A DNA stretch of 15,238 nucleotides. It comes from Actinomycetes bacterium. Lineage in GTDB: Bacteria > Actinomycetota > Acidimicrobiia > Acidimicrobiales > RAAP-2. Made by a program: the position numbers and the translations under genes. This document shows, piece after piece, positions 7,404-15,181 of the stretch; the first letter of the stretch is position 1, and each line of letters begins with the position of its first letter. Where the stretch lies: NCBI GenBank assembly GCA_021777285.1, contig JAJYDR010000047.1, positions 1-15,238 of the forward strand, written 5' to 3'. The notes under the pieces are model-generated. The model saw only the letters and a list, made by a program, of their open reading frames with translations, was not told where the DNA came from and ran no database searches.

Positions 7404-9194
7404 GTGTCGTACCCCACCCGCAACCAGCAACTCATCGACTGGGTTGAAAAGGTTGCCGCACTCACCACACCCGATCGTATCCACTGGTGCGACGGATCAG
7501 CCGAGGAATACGACGCACTGTGTCAGTTGCTCGTAGACAACGGCACGTTCACGAAGCTCTCTGACGCCAAGCGGCCCCACAGTTACTACGCCACCTCCGA
7601 CCCCGGTGACGTGGCGCGCGTCGAGGATCGGACCTTCATCTGCTCGCGACTCGAGTCCGACGCCGGCCCGACCAACAACTGGCGCGACCCCGATGAGATG
7701 CACGCGACGCTCGACGGACTGTTCGCCGGCTCGATGCGCGGGCGCACCATGTACGTCGTTCCATTCTCGATGGGACCGCTCGGCTCAAAGATCGCCCACA
7801 TCGGCATCGAGATCACCGACTCGGCCTACGTTGCGGTCTCGATGCGCATCATGACCCGCATGGGCGCGGGCGCACTCGAGGTGCTCGGCGACAACGGCAC
7901 ATTCGTGCCGTGCCTGCATTCGGTCGGCATGCCACTCGCCGACGGGCAGGCCGACGTCCCGTGGCCCTGTGACGCGGACAACAAGTACATCGTCCAGTTC
8001 CCCGACACCCGCGAGATCATCTCGTACGGCTCGGGCTACGGCGGCAACGCACTGCTCGGAAAGAAGTGCTTCGCTCTACGCATCGCATCGGTCATGGCGC
8101 GTGACGACGGCTGGCTCGCCGAACACATGCTGATCTTGAAGCTGACGAATCCGGCCGGTGAGACCCGCTACGTGACCGGTGCCTTCCCGAGCGCTTGTGG
8201 CAAGACGAACCTGGCCATGCTGGTCCCGACCCTGCCGGGCTGGAAGGTCGAGACCATCGGCGACGACATCTGCTGGATGAAGCCGGGGCCCGACGGGCGC
8301 CTCTACGCGATCAACCCCGAGGCGGGATTCTTTGGCGTGGCGCCGGGCACCAACTACGAGACCAACCCCAACGCGATGTACTCCGTCGAGGCGAACACCA
8401 TCTTCACCAACACCGCCTTGACCGACGACGGCGACGTTTGGTGGGAAGGGATGAGCGAACCGCCCGCGCACCTCACCGACTGGCGCGGCCAGTCGTGGAC
8501 ACCCGAGTCGGGCACGCCCGCCGCGCACCCCAACTCACGATTCACGGCTCCGGCCGACCAGGACCCCGCCATCGCCCCCGAGTGGCAGGATCCCGCGGGT
8601 GTGCCGATTGACGCGATTCTCTTCGGTGGACGTCGCGCCAGCGTCGTGCCGCTCGTCTTCGAATCTCGCGACTGGGCTCACGGCGTGTTCCTCGGTTCCA
8701 TCATGGCCTCCGAGACGACGGCCGCCGCCGCCGGGGCCGTCGGGAACCTGCGCCGCGACCCCTTCGCGATGCTCCCGTTCTGCGGGTACAACATGGCCGA
8801 CTACTTCGCGCACTGGCTCACGTTCGCCGACCGGTTCGACGAGTCGTCACTGCCCAAGATCTTCTACGTCAACTGGTTCCGCAAGGCCGACGACGGGCAC
8901 TGGCTGTGGCCCGGCTACGGCGAGAACAGTCGTGTGCTCGAGTGGGTGTTCGAGCGAAGCGCCGGACGGGGCCAAGCCGTCGAGACACCCATTGGCTATG
9001 TACCGGCACCGGGCGCGCTCAACGTCGACGGGCTCAACTTGCCCGAGGCCGACCTCTCGCTACTGTTCGCCGTCAACCACGACGAGTGGCGTAACGAAGT
9101 CCCGCTGATCCGCCAGCACTTCGCCCAGTTCGGCGACCGGCTGCCCGCCGCATTGCTCGAACAGGTCGACGACCTCGAGGAGCGGCTGGGCTAG
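7404..9194 (+). CDS. pckG: Phosphoenolpyruvate carboxykinase (GTP)
   Basis: The enzyme interconverts oxaloacetate plus GTP with phosphoenolpyruvate, CO2 and GDP, the entry step of gluconeogenesis. The 596-residue length fits the GTP class (about 600). Motifs in order: [16 protein letters not shown] (212-227); the kinase-1a P-loop FPSACGKTN (261-269) with the reactive cysteine at 265; [20 protein letters not shown] around 286-305; FGGRR (407-411); then [14 protein letters not shown] (450-463). The start is GTG 7404 because of the GGAGGG site and because the upstream in-frame stretch is Arg-rich antisense-of-thiL sequence. One oddity is that the usual SExTAAAE segment reads SETTAAAAG (436-444), with Ala where Glu is common. 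The gene converges on ndh with one base between the stop codons. Confidence 0.97.
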   Translation: MSYPTRNQQLIDWVEKVAALTTPDRIHWCDGSAEEYDALCQLLVDNGTFTKLSDAKRPHSYYATSDPGDVARVEDRTFICSRLESDAGPTNNWRDPDEMHATLDGLFAGSMRGRTMYVVPFSMGPLGSKIAHIGIEITDSAYVAVSMRIMTRMGAGALEVLGDNGTFVPCLHSVGMPLADGQADVPWPCDADNKYIVQFPDTREIISYGSGYGGNALLGKKCFALRIASVMARDDGWLAEHMLILKLTNPAGETRYVTGAFPSACGKTNLAMLVPTLPGWKVETIGDDICWMKPGPDGRLYAINPEAGFFGVAPGTNYETNPNAMYSVEANTIFTNTALTDDGDVWWEGMSEPPAHLTDWRGQSWTPESGTPAAHPNSRFTAPADQDPAIAPEWQDPAGVPIDAILFGGRRASVVPLVFESRDWAHGVFLGSIMASETTAAAAGAVGNLRRDPFAMLPFCGYNMADYFAHWLTFADRFDESSLPKIFYVNWFRKADDGHWLWPGYGENSRVLEWVFERSAGRGQAVETPIGYVPAPGALNVDGLNLPEADLSLLFAVNHDEWRNEVPLIRQHFAQFGDRLPAALLEQVDDLEERLG

Positions 9195-9195
9195 C

Positions 9196-10491
9196 TCACT
9201 CGGCGGTCTCGGCGTCGGCGACGATGAGCCGGGGGCCCGATGGCCAGTCGAAGTATCGCCACGTCCAGTTGATCAACACACGGAGCCGGTTCCTGAAACC
9301 AACCAGATAGAACAGGTGCAGGCCGAGCCACGCCAGCCAACCGAGCGTCCCACGGATCACGCCGCCTCGGGGTAACTTCGCAACCGCGGCCCGTCGGCCG
9401 ATGGTCGCCATGATGCCCTTATTGCGATAGACGAACGCCGTCGTCGGCTCGCCCCGTGTGACCCGCAGGATCTGGGTGGCGCAGTGGCGCCCCGACTGGA
9501 TGGCGACGGGCGCCAACTGCGGACAGAACGACCCATCGGTGCTCGGTATGGCGGCCGCGTCACCGACCGCCCAGACGTTCTCACTCGTCGTGCAGCGCAG
9601 GTCGGCGCCCACGCCCGCTCGTCCACCGGGTCCGGCCGCCACCGTCAGTCCGTGGACGAGCGTCCCGCTCGCGGTGACCCCGGCGGCCCAGATGACCGCC
9701 GCGGTCTCGAGCCGCTCGCCGTCGGCGAACCGAATCGCCCCCTCCTCGACGGCGACGACCGAACGGCCGAACTGGACCTCGACGCCGAGTTCGGCCAGCT
9801 CCCGAGCGGCGTAGCGGCTCGCGGACTCGGGGAACGCGGTGAGCAGTCGATCGGCGAGGTCGACCAACACCACGCGAACACGTTTCGCGTCGAGCCGCAA
9901 CCCGTCGCGACGCAACGCGATGGCGATCAACTCCGCGAGCGCCCCGGCCGTCTCGACGCCTGTCGGTCCACCGCCGACCACGACGAACGTGAGCGACACG
10001 GATTCGCGTTCGGCCCGCACGTCAGCGTCCTCGAGCGCGAGCAGCAACCGGTTGCGAAGACGGCGAGCGTCGGCGAGCGAGTAGAGCGGCATCGCGTACT
10101 GCGAGGCGCCGGGAATCCCGAAGTAGGCCGCCGTCGCACCGGTGGCGATGACCAGGTGGTCGTAGTCCAGTCGAGAACCGTCATCGAGTACCACGGCGTT
10201 GGCCGCGTGATCGACCTGGCGCACACGCCCGTGTCGGAAGCGGATGTTGGGTGCGCCACCAAAGATCGTGCGGATCGGGTACGCCACATCCGCGGGCTCG
10301 AGTCCCGCCGTGGCGACCTGGTAGAGCAGAGGCAGGAACGTGTGGAAATTGTGCTTGTCGATGATCGTGACGCGAACGGACGAATTCGCGAGCCCCCGTC
10401 CGACGGCGATCCCCGCGAATCCGCCACCGACGACGACGACGTGGGGTGCCGCATCGGCCACCTCGTCGGCCATTGCTTCAGGTTGTGCCAT
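9196..10491 (-). CDS. ndh: Type II NADH:quinone oxidoreductase (NDH-2)
   Basis: NDH-2 is a single-subunit, non-proton-pumping flavoprotein that passes electrons from NADH to the quinone pool at the inner face of the membrane. The 431-residue protein has two dinucleotide-binding folds: FAD motif VVGGGFAG (20-27) and NADH motif GGGPTGVE (173-180). It also has the ATG loop at 116-118, VWAVGDAA (307-314) for the flavin, and APVAIQSG (327-334) at the place of the NDH-2 quinone-site AQxAxQ motif. A hydrophobic/amphipathic C-terminal stretch (about 381-410) fits membrane anchoring. The ATG at 10491 was used; a second in-frame ATG six codons later is possible. It follows the MFS-like gene by 29 nt on the same strand, so it may be part of that run or have its own promoter. 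A generic pyridine-nucleotide disulphide oxidoreductase is the alternative. Confidence 0.9.
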   Translation of the reverse strand: MAQPEAMADEVADAAPHVVVVGGGFAGIAVGRGLANSSVRVTIIDKHNFHTFLPLLYQVATAGLEPADVAYPIRTIFGGAPNIRFRHGRVRQVDHAANAVVLDDGSRLDYDHLVIATGATAAYFGIPGASQYAMPLYSLADARRLRNRLLLALEDADVRAERESVSLTFVVVGGGPTGVETAGALAELIAIALRRDGLRLDAKRVRVVLVDLADRLLTAFPESASRYAARELAELGVEVQFGRSVVAVEEGAIRFADGERLETAAVIWAAGVTASGTLVHGLTVAAGPGGRAGVGADLRCTTSENVWAVGDAAAIPSTDGSFCPQLAPVAIQSGRHCATQILRVTRGEPTTAFVYRNKGIMATIGRRAAVAKLPRGGVIRGTLGWLAWLGLHLFYLVGFRNRLRVLINWTWRYFDWPSGPRLIVADAETAE

Positions 10492-10520
10492 GGCCTAGTA
10501 CAGCACATCAGCGAGTCGCG

Positions 10521-11819
10521 TCAGCGGCTGGCGTACCGACGCCCCACGCCGTAGAGGATGGCCCCCACGGCGGTGATGACGGCGAGGAACCGGTCGCCCG
10601 ATTCGAAGGCGAGCGAAATCCCCACTGGGATCACGGCTCCGATCACCCAGGCCAACTGCTGACGCACCGCGAAGCGCGCGAAGGTGCGCCCCTGGGCACC
10701 GGGTGGGACGTGGCGCTGGGTGATGGCATCGAAACTCGGCTGGGCGACCGCGGCGCAGAGGCCGAACCAGCCCGCCACGATCGCCTGGCCAACGAAGGAG
10801 GGATAGTTACTCGCGACCGCCGCGCCCAGCGCGGTCGCGAGCAGTGCACTCGCGAGCAGGGTCGATTCGCGCACGGCGTTGCGCGCACGGGTGACCAAAC
10901 CCAAGCCCACGAGCGCGCCGACCGCGCTCATGGCGAGCGCGAACGCGAACCACCCCAGTCCCGCGTGCGCCCGACGTAAGCCAAAGGCGAGTAGGAACGT
11001 GGCGAACCCGATGGTGAAACGCATCAACGCGGCGGCGCCAAGTCCCCAGGAGACCTCCACGTCACCGAGTGGGTTAAGCGCGTGGCGGTCCCGCTCGGCT
11101 TGAGTCATCTGGGTGAACTCGTCGCGCACGACGCGAGCGGGCCGCTGGAGCCTCGTACTCACCACGGTCGCCCCCACGTAGACGATTGAGGCCGCGACGA
11201 GCACCGACGGGGCACCTATCCCCTTCAAGAGTCCCGCGGCAACGACGCCCGCGATCAGCCCCGCGATGGTCCCGAGCAACGTCAACTGCGCGTTGAAGCC
11301 GGCGAAGCCGGCGACCTCCCCGCCAGCGTCCGTCGGCCACCCGGCGTTGCCGACCGATGAGCGGTGCTCGCTGAACTGGTCGGTACGAGCCATCTCGGGC
11401 ACGAGCGTCCCGCGGGTGACCACGTAGAGCTTCGAGGAGATCAAGACCAGAAATGCTTCGGGGTAGAGCCACAACGAGTTCAAATGCTGGCTCATCGTCC
11501 AACAGAGGATCGCGCGAGCACCGGCCGACAGCGCCACCAGTAGTCGGCGCCCGTTCGGCGAGCGGTCGATCAGTGGCCCGAGCAGTGGCGAGACCACTGC
11601 GAAGGGGGCGATCGTGATGAGCAAGTACGCGAGCACCTTGCCTTTGGCCTCGGTCGGTGAGACCGAGAAGAAGAGTGATCCGGCCAATGAGACGGTCACG
11701 AACGTGTCACCCGCCATCATCGCCACGTGCACCAGTGCCAACCGACCGAAGGCCGTGCGCTGATCGAAGAGGTCCTGGGTCGACGCCCACGCCAACGAGC
11801 CGAGTCCGCGATGACGCAC
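10521..11819 (-). CDS. MFS-type membrane transporter
   Basis: A polytopic membrane protein of about 432 residues with roughly 10-12 hydrophobic segments. These include clear helices around ALVHVAMMAGDTFVTVSLAG, LAYLLITIAPFAVVSPLLG and, near the end, VIGAVIPVGISLAF. The sequence PLLGPLIDRSPNGRR resembles the MFS loop 2-3 motif (GxLaDrxGrR). It looks like a major facilitator of the proteobacterial/actinobacterial exporter type, but the substrate is not recognisable. The open frame extends to a GTG at 11945. That would overlap the cysteine-rich secreted gene by 85 nt and add an Arg-rich segment that looks like a shadow of it. I therefore prefer GTG 11819, although it has no visible ribosome binding site. 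It is preceded by the secreted-protein and TetR genes in the same direction. Confidence 0.75.
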   Translation of the reverse strand: MRHRGLGSLAWASTQDLFDQRTAFGRLALVHVAMMAGDTFVTVSLAGSLFFSVSPTEAKGKVLAYLLITIAPFAVVSPLLGPLIDRSPNGRRLLVALSAGARAILCWTMSQHLNSLWLYPEAFLVLISSKLYVVTRGTLVPEMARTDQFSEHRSSVGNAGWPTDAGGEVAGFAGFNAQLTLLGTIAGLIAGVVAAGLLKGIGAPSVLVAASIVYVGATVVSTRLQRPARVVRDEFTQMTQAERDRHALNPLGDVEVSWGLGAAALMRFTIGFATFLLAFGLRRAHAGLGWFAFALAMSAVGALVGLGLVTRARNAVRESTLLASALLATALGAAVASNYPSFVGQAIVAGWFGLCAAVAQPSFDAITQRHVPPGAQGRTFARFAVRQQLAWVIGAVIPVGISLAFESGDRFLAVITAVGAILYGVGRRYASR

Positions 11820-11860
11820 GAGTACGTAGCGTAGGTGATTGGCCCTGGCGCCCGTGGACG

Positions 11861-12217
11861 TCAGTTCGAGAAGCAGGCTCGCCGATAGACGACGGCGGGC
11901 AGCACGCCGGGGTGACAGTACCGAGCGCGCGATGCGAAGTGCCACGCGTTTGTCGAGGGGTCAAAGCGCATCAACTCGGTCACGCCGATTCGGTTCGGTC
12001 CCACCGTGATCGTCGCCCACAGGTACGCCCAAGACCCTTCACAGCCGTAGGCGTTGACCCCACCCGTGGACGCCAGATGCGACACCGGGGCGCTCAGCGC
12101 CGCCGCTGAGCACGACGCGGCACTGGGCGCCGACTCCGACGTGGCCGTCGCACGCACGACCGTCCACCCGAGTCCGATGGCCACTGCGAGCGCAGTCACG
12201 ACACGAGTGATCGACAC
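11861..12217 (-). CDS. Small exported four-cysteine protein, function unknown
   Basis: From GTG 12217 the gene encodes 118 residues. The N-terminus has a positive charge and a hydrophobic stretch (residues 4-21), followed by RATATS, consistent with a signal peptide cleaved near residue 25 or an N-terminal anchor. The mature part has exactly four cysteines (36, 59, 101, 115), which suggests two disulphides outside the membrane. Landmarks are YGCEGSWAYLWATI, RARYCHPGVLP and a C-terminal YRRACFSN. The C-G-x-WA ... C ... LP ... C-x-N pattern recalls small actinobacterial secreted proteins of unknown function, but I cannot name a family. The upstream in-frame ATG at 12259 would overlap the TetR gene by 23 nt and give a poorer signal peptide. 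It lies between the TetR and MFS-like genes on the same strand. Confidence 0.65.
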   Translation of the reverse strand: MSITRVVTALAVAIGLGWTVVRATATSESAPSAASCSAAALSAPVSHLASTGGVNAYGCEGSWAYLWATITVGPNRIGVTELMRFDPSTNAWHFASRARYCHPGVLPAVVYRRACFSN

Positions 12218-12236
12218 AACGTAAGTCTGGCACGCG

Positions 12237-12866
12237 TTACGAATCCTGCGCGTCGCCATTCAGCATCGCCGACCGGAAGAGCGTGTTCATGGTGAAGTCC
12301 CAATCCTCCTGCTCGACGGGCGACGTCGTGATGTCATCGAGGACGCGCCCAAACACCACCGCCTGGATCAGCACGGCGAGGGACCACGCCGATACATCCT
12401 TGCGAACGAATCCGCGGTCTTGTCCCATCGACATCACGTCACACAACTCAGTGGTGAGCCGTGACTCGGTGGCCCCGATCAACGCGGCGAGCTCCGGCCT
12501 CGTGAGCGCCGCCGCTACGATGCGCGCCCGCATTGCTCGGCTCCGCCGACGGTCCTCGCCGGCCGACAACAGCCCGATCAATGGCTGGATGCGGATCAGG
12601 AACTCGTCAATGTCCGCCGACTGCCGACTCACGTTCGACAATTCATCGATGTCGCGCTGCACCAAATCCCTGAACAACTGGTTATACGCCGCATCAATCA
12701 CGCCTTCGCGAGATCCAAAGTGGTGATACACAGAGCCGTAATTCACACCAGTCGCGTCGCAGATTTCCGGTATCCGTATCAGTGACTCGTCTCCATTCCA
12801 TAGACGAGAAACGACTTCGTCGATCACCGCCTTCATGACGGGAATCGACCGACTTTGTTTTGCCAC
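12237..12866 (-). CDS. TetR/AcrR-family transcriptional regulator
   Basis: A 209-residue protein of typical TetR length. The N-terminal helix-turn-helix is IRIPEICDATGVNYGSVYHHF (about 30-50) followed by GSREGVIDAAY, which matches the family's DNA-binding signature. The rest is an all-helical ligand-binding and dimerisation domain without a recognisable ligand motif. The start is GTG 12866, preceded by AGGA at 7 nt. The same stretch contains TAGGAT placed so that transcription would begin at the GTG itself, so the mRNA may be leaderless. It diverges from a DHA2 exporter gene across a 137-bp spacer, the classical layout of a TetR repressor controlling an adjacent efflux pump and itself. The exporter is the inferred target. 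Confidence 0.88.
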   Translation of the reverse strand: MAKQSRSIPVMKAVIDEVVSRLWNGDESLIRIPEICDATGVNYGSVYHHFGSREGVIDAAYNQLFRDLVQRDIDELSNVSRQSADIDEFLIRIQPLIGLLSAGEDRRRSRAMRARIVAAALTRPELAALIGATESRLTTELCDVMSMGQDRGFVRKDVSAWSLAVLIQAVVFGRVLDDITTSPVEQEDWDFTMNTLFRSAMLNGDAQDS

Positions 12867-12872
12867 ATATGA

Positions 12873-12878
12873 ATCCTA
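12873..12878 (-). promoter_or_regulatory. Candidate -10 box of the TetR gene
   Basis: The minus strand reads TAGGAT, then exactly 6 nt, then the GTG start at 12866. This is the spacing at which +1 would coincide with the start codon. AGGA within it could instead act as a Shine-Dalgarno, so the two readings compete. No clear -35 is seen. Confidence 0.35.
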
Positions 12879-12901
12879 TCGCCCCACACCGCTCACTGAC
12901 C

Positions 12902-12931
12902 TTGACAATTTCACGTCGCACCAGTGTTCAT
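12902..12931 (+). promoter_or_regulatory. Candidate promoter of the exporter/reductase genes, with repeats around it
   Basis: A perfect -35 hexamer TTGACA (12902-12907) is followed after 18 bp by GTTCAT (12926-12931), a weak -10 match. GTTCAT recurs at 12943-12948. CACTG (12894-12898) and CAGTG (12922-12926) form an inverted repeat bracketing the -35. These are candidates for TetR binding; none is strong enough to name as the operator. Confidence 0.4.
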
Positions 12932-13003
12932 GATCCGGTCGGGTTCATCGGTCACGCCGGGTGGTGTTCCCGTGAAAACATTGGTCCCCGAGAAGGTGGA
13001 GTG

Positions 13004-14504
13004 GTGTCGGAACCGGCACGCCTGGAACCCGAAATCCTTCAGGTGGGCGTGGCGATCGTCCTCGGCGTAATCATGTCGATCCTCGACACCACCACCATCG
13101 TCGCCGTGGCGCTGCGCACGCTCAGCCACGATTTCCGGGTGTGCGTCTCGACGATCCAGTGGGTCACGACCGGCTATCTGCTCGCCCTCGCCGTCGTGAT
13201 CCCGGTCTCGGGCTGGGCCATCCACCGCATCGGTGCCAAGACTGTGTACATGATCTCGTTCGGCTTCTCCATAACCGGATCCGCGATGAGCGGCCTCGCA
13301 TGGTCGGCGACCAGCTTGATCCTCTTCCGTGTCCTGCAGCGACTCGGTGCGGGATGATCCTGCCCGTCGGCCAAACGATCATGGCGCGTACCGCGAGACC
13401 CCAACGTATGGGTCAGGTGATGGGGATGATCGGTGTCCCCCAGTTGCTCGGGCCGGTCCTCGGACCCGTGATCGGTGGTGTCATCATCTCGAACACTTCG
13501 TGGCGCTGGATCTTCTTCGTCAACGTGCCGATCGGTCTCGTCGCACTCGTGCTCGCTCGACGATTCCTGCCGTCTCGTCGGGTGATCGGGGACACCGATT
13601 CGACCTGCTCGGCTTCATGCTCTTGTCTCTGGGTCTCGCGTTCATCGTCTACGGCCTCGCCGAGGTCGGCAGTCGCGGCGGCTTCCACGGCGCCGCGGTG
13701 TACGACAGCCTCGCCATAGGTCTCGTCTTGAGCGCGCTCTTCGTCGTACACTCCCTTCGAGCGCACGAACCCCTCATCGATATGAGGCTCTTTCGCAATC
13801 GGACATTCTCGCTCGCGTCTACGGGGATCTTCCTGGTCGGCGCAACGTTATATGGGACGATGTTCCCGCTCTCGCTCTATTACCAGATCGTGCGCGGTGA
13901 CTCGGCCTGGCTCGCGGGACTCATGATGGCTCCCCAGGGCCTGGGCGCGGCGATGTCCATGCGCGCCGGTGGGCTCATGGCCGACCGCCACGGGCCGCGA
14001 TCGGTGGTGCCCTACGGGGTCGTCGTCCTCGCCCTTGGCACGATTCTCTACGCCCAAGTCACCGCGACCTCAACCTACTGGCTGCTCGGCATCGCGTTGT
14101 TCATCCGAGACCTCGGCATGGGCGCGACGATGATGCCCACATTCGCGGCCTCGTACTACAACCTCACCCATGACGACGTGCCCAAGGCGACGTCGGCGAC
14201 GAACATACTGCGCCAGTTCGGCGGCTCACTCGGTGTGGCCGTTTTCGCCGTCGTGCTCCAGACCCAGATCACCCAACGACTCCCAGCGGTTGGTCTGGCG
14301 CTGCACGCCGGTAAGATTCATGCGAACATCAGCCAGCTCCAAGCGGTGGCGGTGGCGTTCGCCCATTCGTTCTGGTGGTCATTCGCCATCTCGCTGTTGG
14401 CGTTCATCCCGGCAGTGTTTTTGCCGAATCGTGGTCTCGCGGCCCAACGATCGGCAGTGCCAACATTGGACTCACAACCAGAAAGTTCGTCTCGATATGA
14501 CTAG
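13004..14504 (+). pseudogene. DHA2-family (EmrB/QacA-type) MFS drug exporter, interrupted by two frameshifts
   Basis: The encoded protein is a proton-driven multidrug exporter of the 14-helix DHA2 family by sequence. The N-terminus has GVIMSILDTTTIVAVAL, then IQWVTTGYLLALAVVIPVSGW and FRVLQRLGAG, with a stop at 13355-13357. The match resumes one base back as MILPVGQTIMAR from 13354, through VPQLLGPVLGPVIGG and TSWRWIFFVNVPIG, to RFLPSRRVIGD. A second shift around 13580-13597 moves into the frame that reads RFDLLGFMLLSLGLAFIVYG and continues unbroken to TAG 14504. Each break is repaired by adding one G, in GGG at 13351-13353 and in GGGG at 13588-13591. The GTG at 13004 has AAGGTGG just upstream. 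Apart from the two sites the protein is intact, so sequence error or very recent inactivation is likely. It overlaps the FMN reductase gene by 8 nt. Confidence 0.85.
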
Positions 14505-15066
14505 GCCAGTTCTCGAAGTGATCATCGGGTCAACTCGACCGGGGAGAGCTGGTGCGCCAATCGCCACGTGGTTCTACAACCTCGCCGTCGCCGATGGCCG
14601 ATTCGACGTGGAACTCGTCGATCTCGCCGAGGTGAACCTGCCGATCTTCAATGAACCGAATCACCCGAACCAGGGCAACTACGAGTTCGAACACACCAAA
14701 CGATGGTCGGCCATCGTGTCGCGGGGCGACGCTTACGTCTTCGTCGTGCCCGAGTACAACCACAGCTTCAACGCCGCGACGAAGAACGCGATCGACTACC
14801 TACACAACGAGTGGCGCTACAAGCCCGCTGGCATCGTCAGCTATGGCGGCGCAGTCATGGGAACTCGATCGGCACAGCACCTCAAGCCAGTCTTCAGCGC
14901 CCTCAAATTGGTTCACGCGGGTGATGTCTCCATTCCACTGGTCACCACGCCCGTGGTCGACGGCGTCTTCGCCGGAAACGAAATCTTGATCAACGCGGCG
15001 AAGAGTCTCTTGAACGAGCTCGACTTCGTGACGCCGGGGCTGATGCAACTGCGCGTCGGTCGGTAG
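14497..15066 (+). CDS. NADPH-dependent FMN reductase family protein
   Basis: A 189-residue flavodoxin-fold protein of the NADPH-dependent FMN reductase/quinone reductase family. The FMN phosphate loop GSTRPGR is at 11-17. The second flavin-contacting segment PEYNHSFNAATKNAIDYL is at 85-102, and SYGG at 115-118. Characterised relatives reduce FMN, quinones or azo compounds with NAD(P)H; the substrate here is unknown. The ATG at 14497 lies 8 nt inside the end of the exporter gene, so the two are probably co-transcribed and coupled. It has only a weak upstream AGAAAG as a ribosome site. The open frame extends upstream, but that part is a shadow of the exporter. The location next to a TetR-linked exporter suggests a detoxification role, by inference. 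Confidence 0.9.
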   Translation: MTRPVLEVIIGSTRPGRAGAPIATWFYNLAVADGRFDVELVDLAEVNLPIFNEPNHPNQGNYEFEHTKRWSAIVSRGDAYVFVVPEYNHSFNAATKNAIDYLHNEWRYKPAGIVSYGGAVMGTRSAQHLKPVFSALKLVHAGDVSIPLVTTPVVDGVFAGNEILINAAKSLLNELDFVTPGLMQLRVGR

Positions 15067-15077
15067 CCACAACTCCT

Positions 15078-15095
15078 TGAGCGCTCGATCGCTCA
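15078..15095 (+). other. Hairpin downstream of the FMN reductase gene
   Basis: TGAGCG (15078-15083) pairs with CGCTCA (15090-15095) over a 6-nt loop, starting 12 nt after the stop codon. It directly precedes the T-tracted terminator hairpin and may protect the mRNA 3' end or assist termination. Confidence 0.4.
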
Positions 15096-15097
15096 GA

Positions 15098-15134
15098 CGT
15101 CGCGCAACGCCGTCTTACGCGACGGGCTCTTTTT
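15098..15134 (+). terminator. Rho-independent-type terminator of the exporter/reductase genes
   Basis: CGTCGCG (15098-15104) and CGCGACG (15118-15124) form a perfect 7-bp stem with a 13-nt loop. Five bases later comes a run of five T (15130-15134). It lies 31 nt after the reductase stop. The large loop and short T run make it moderate rather than strong. Confidence 0.55.
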
Positions 15135-15181
15135 CGTCTCTTCGCATCCAGTAACTATCGTGACCGACGCTGTCTTACCCG
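15107..15181. repeat. Near-identical 15-base direct repeat, 60 bp apart
   Basis: ACGCCGTCTTACGCG (15107-15121) and ACGCTGTCTTACCCG (15167-15181) match at 13 of 15 positions and start exactly 60 bp apart. The first copy spans the terminator loop; the second overlaps a small hairpin, CCCGT (15178-15182) with ACGGG (15190-15194). No gene is visible from 15067 to the window end. Function is unknown and chance is possible. Confidence 0.3.

Noticed and set aside
9484..10554. 356-codon plus-strand open frame opposite ndh
   Set aside because: ndh carries complete FAD and NADH motifs on the minus strand, and the plus-strand product is Arg/Asp-rich without recognisable domains.
12860..13003. Upstream extension of the exporter frame into the divergent spacer
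   Set aside because: It would run through the TTGACA promoter and the beginning of the TetR gene. AAGGTGG before GTG 13004 marks the start.
13351..13360. Programmed -1 ribosomal frameshift at GCGGGATGA
   Set aside because: There is no X XXY YYZ slippery heptamer, and a second, unrelated shift is needed downstream; a one-base loss is the simpler explanation.
14170..14496. Upstream extension of the FMN reductase frame
   Set aside because: It overlaps the conserved C-terminal half of the exporter in another frame and gives Arg/Ser-rich nonsense. ATG 14497 yields the normal family N-terminus.
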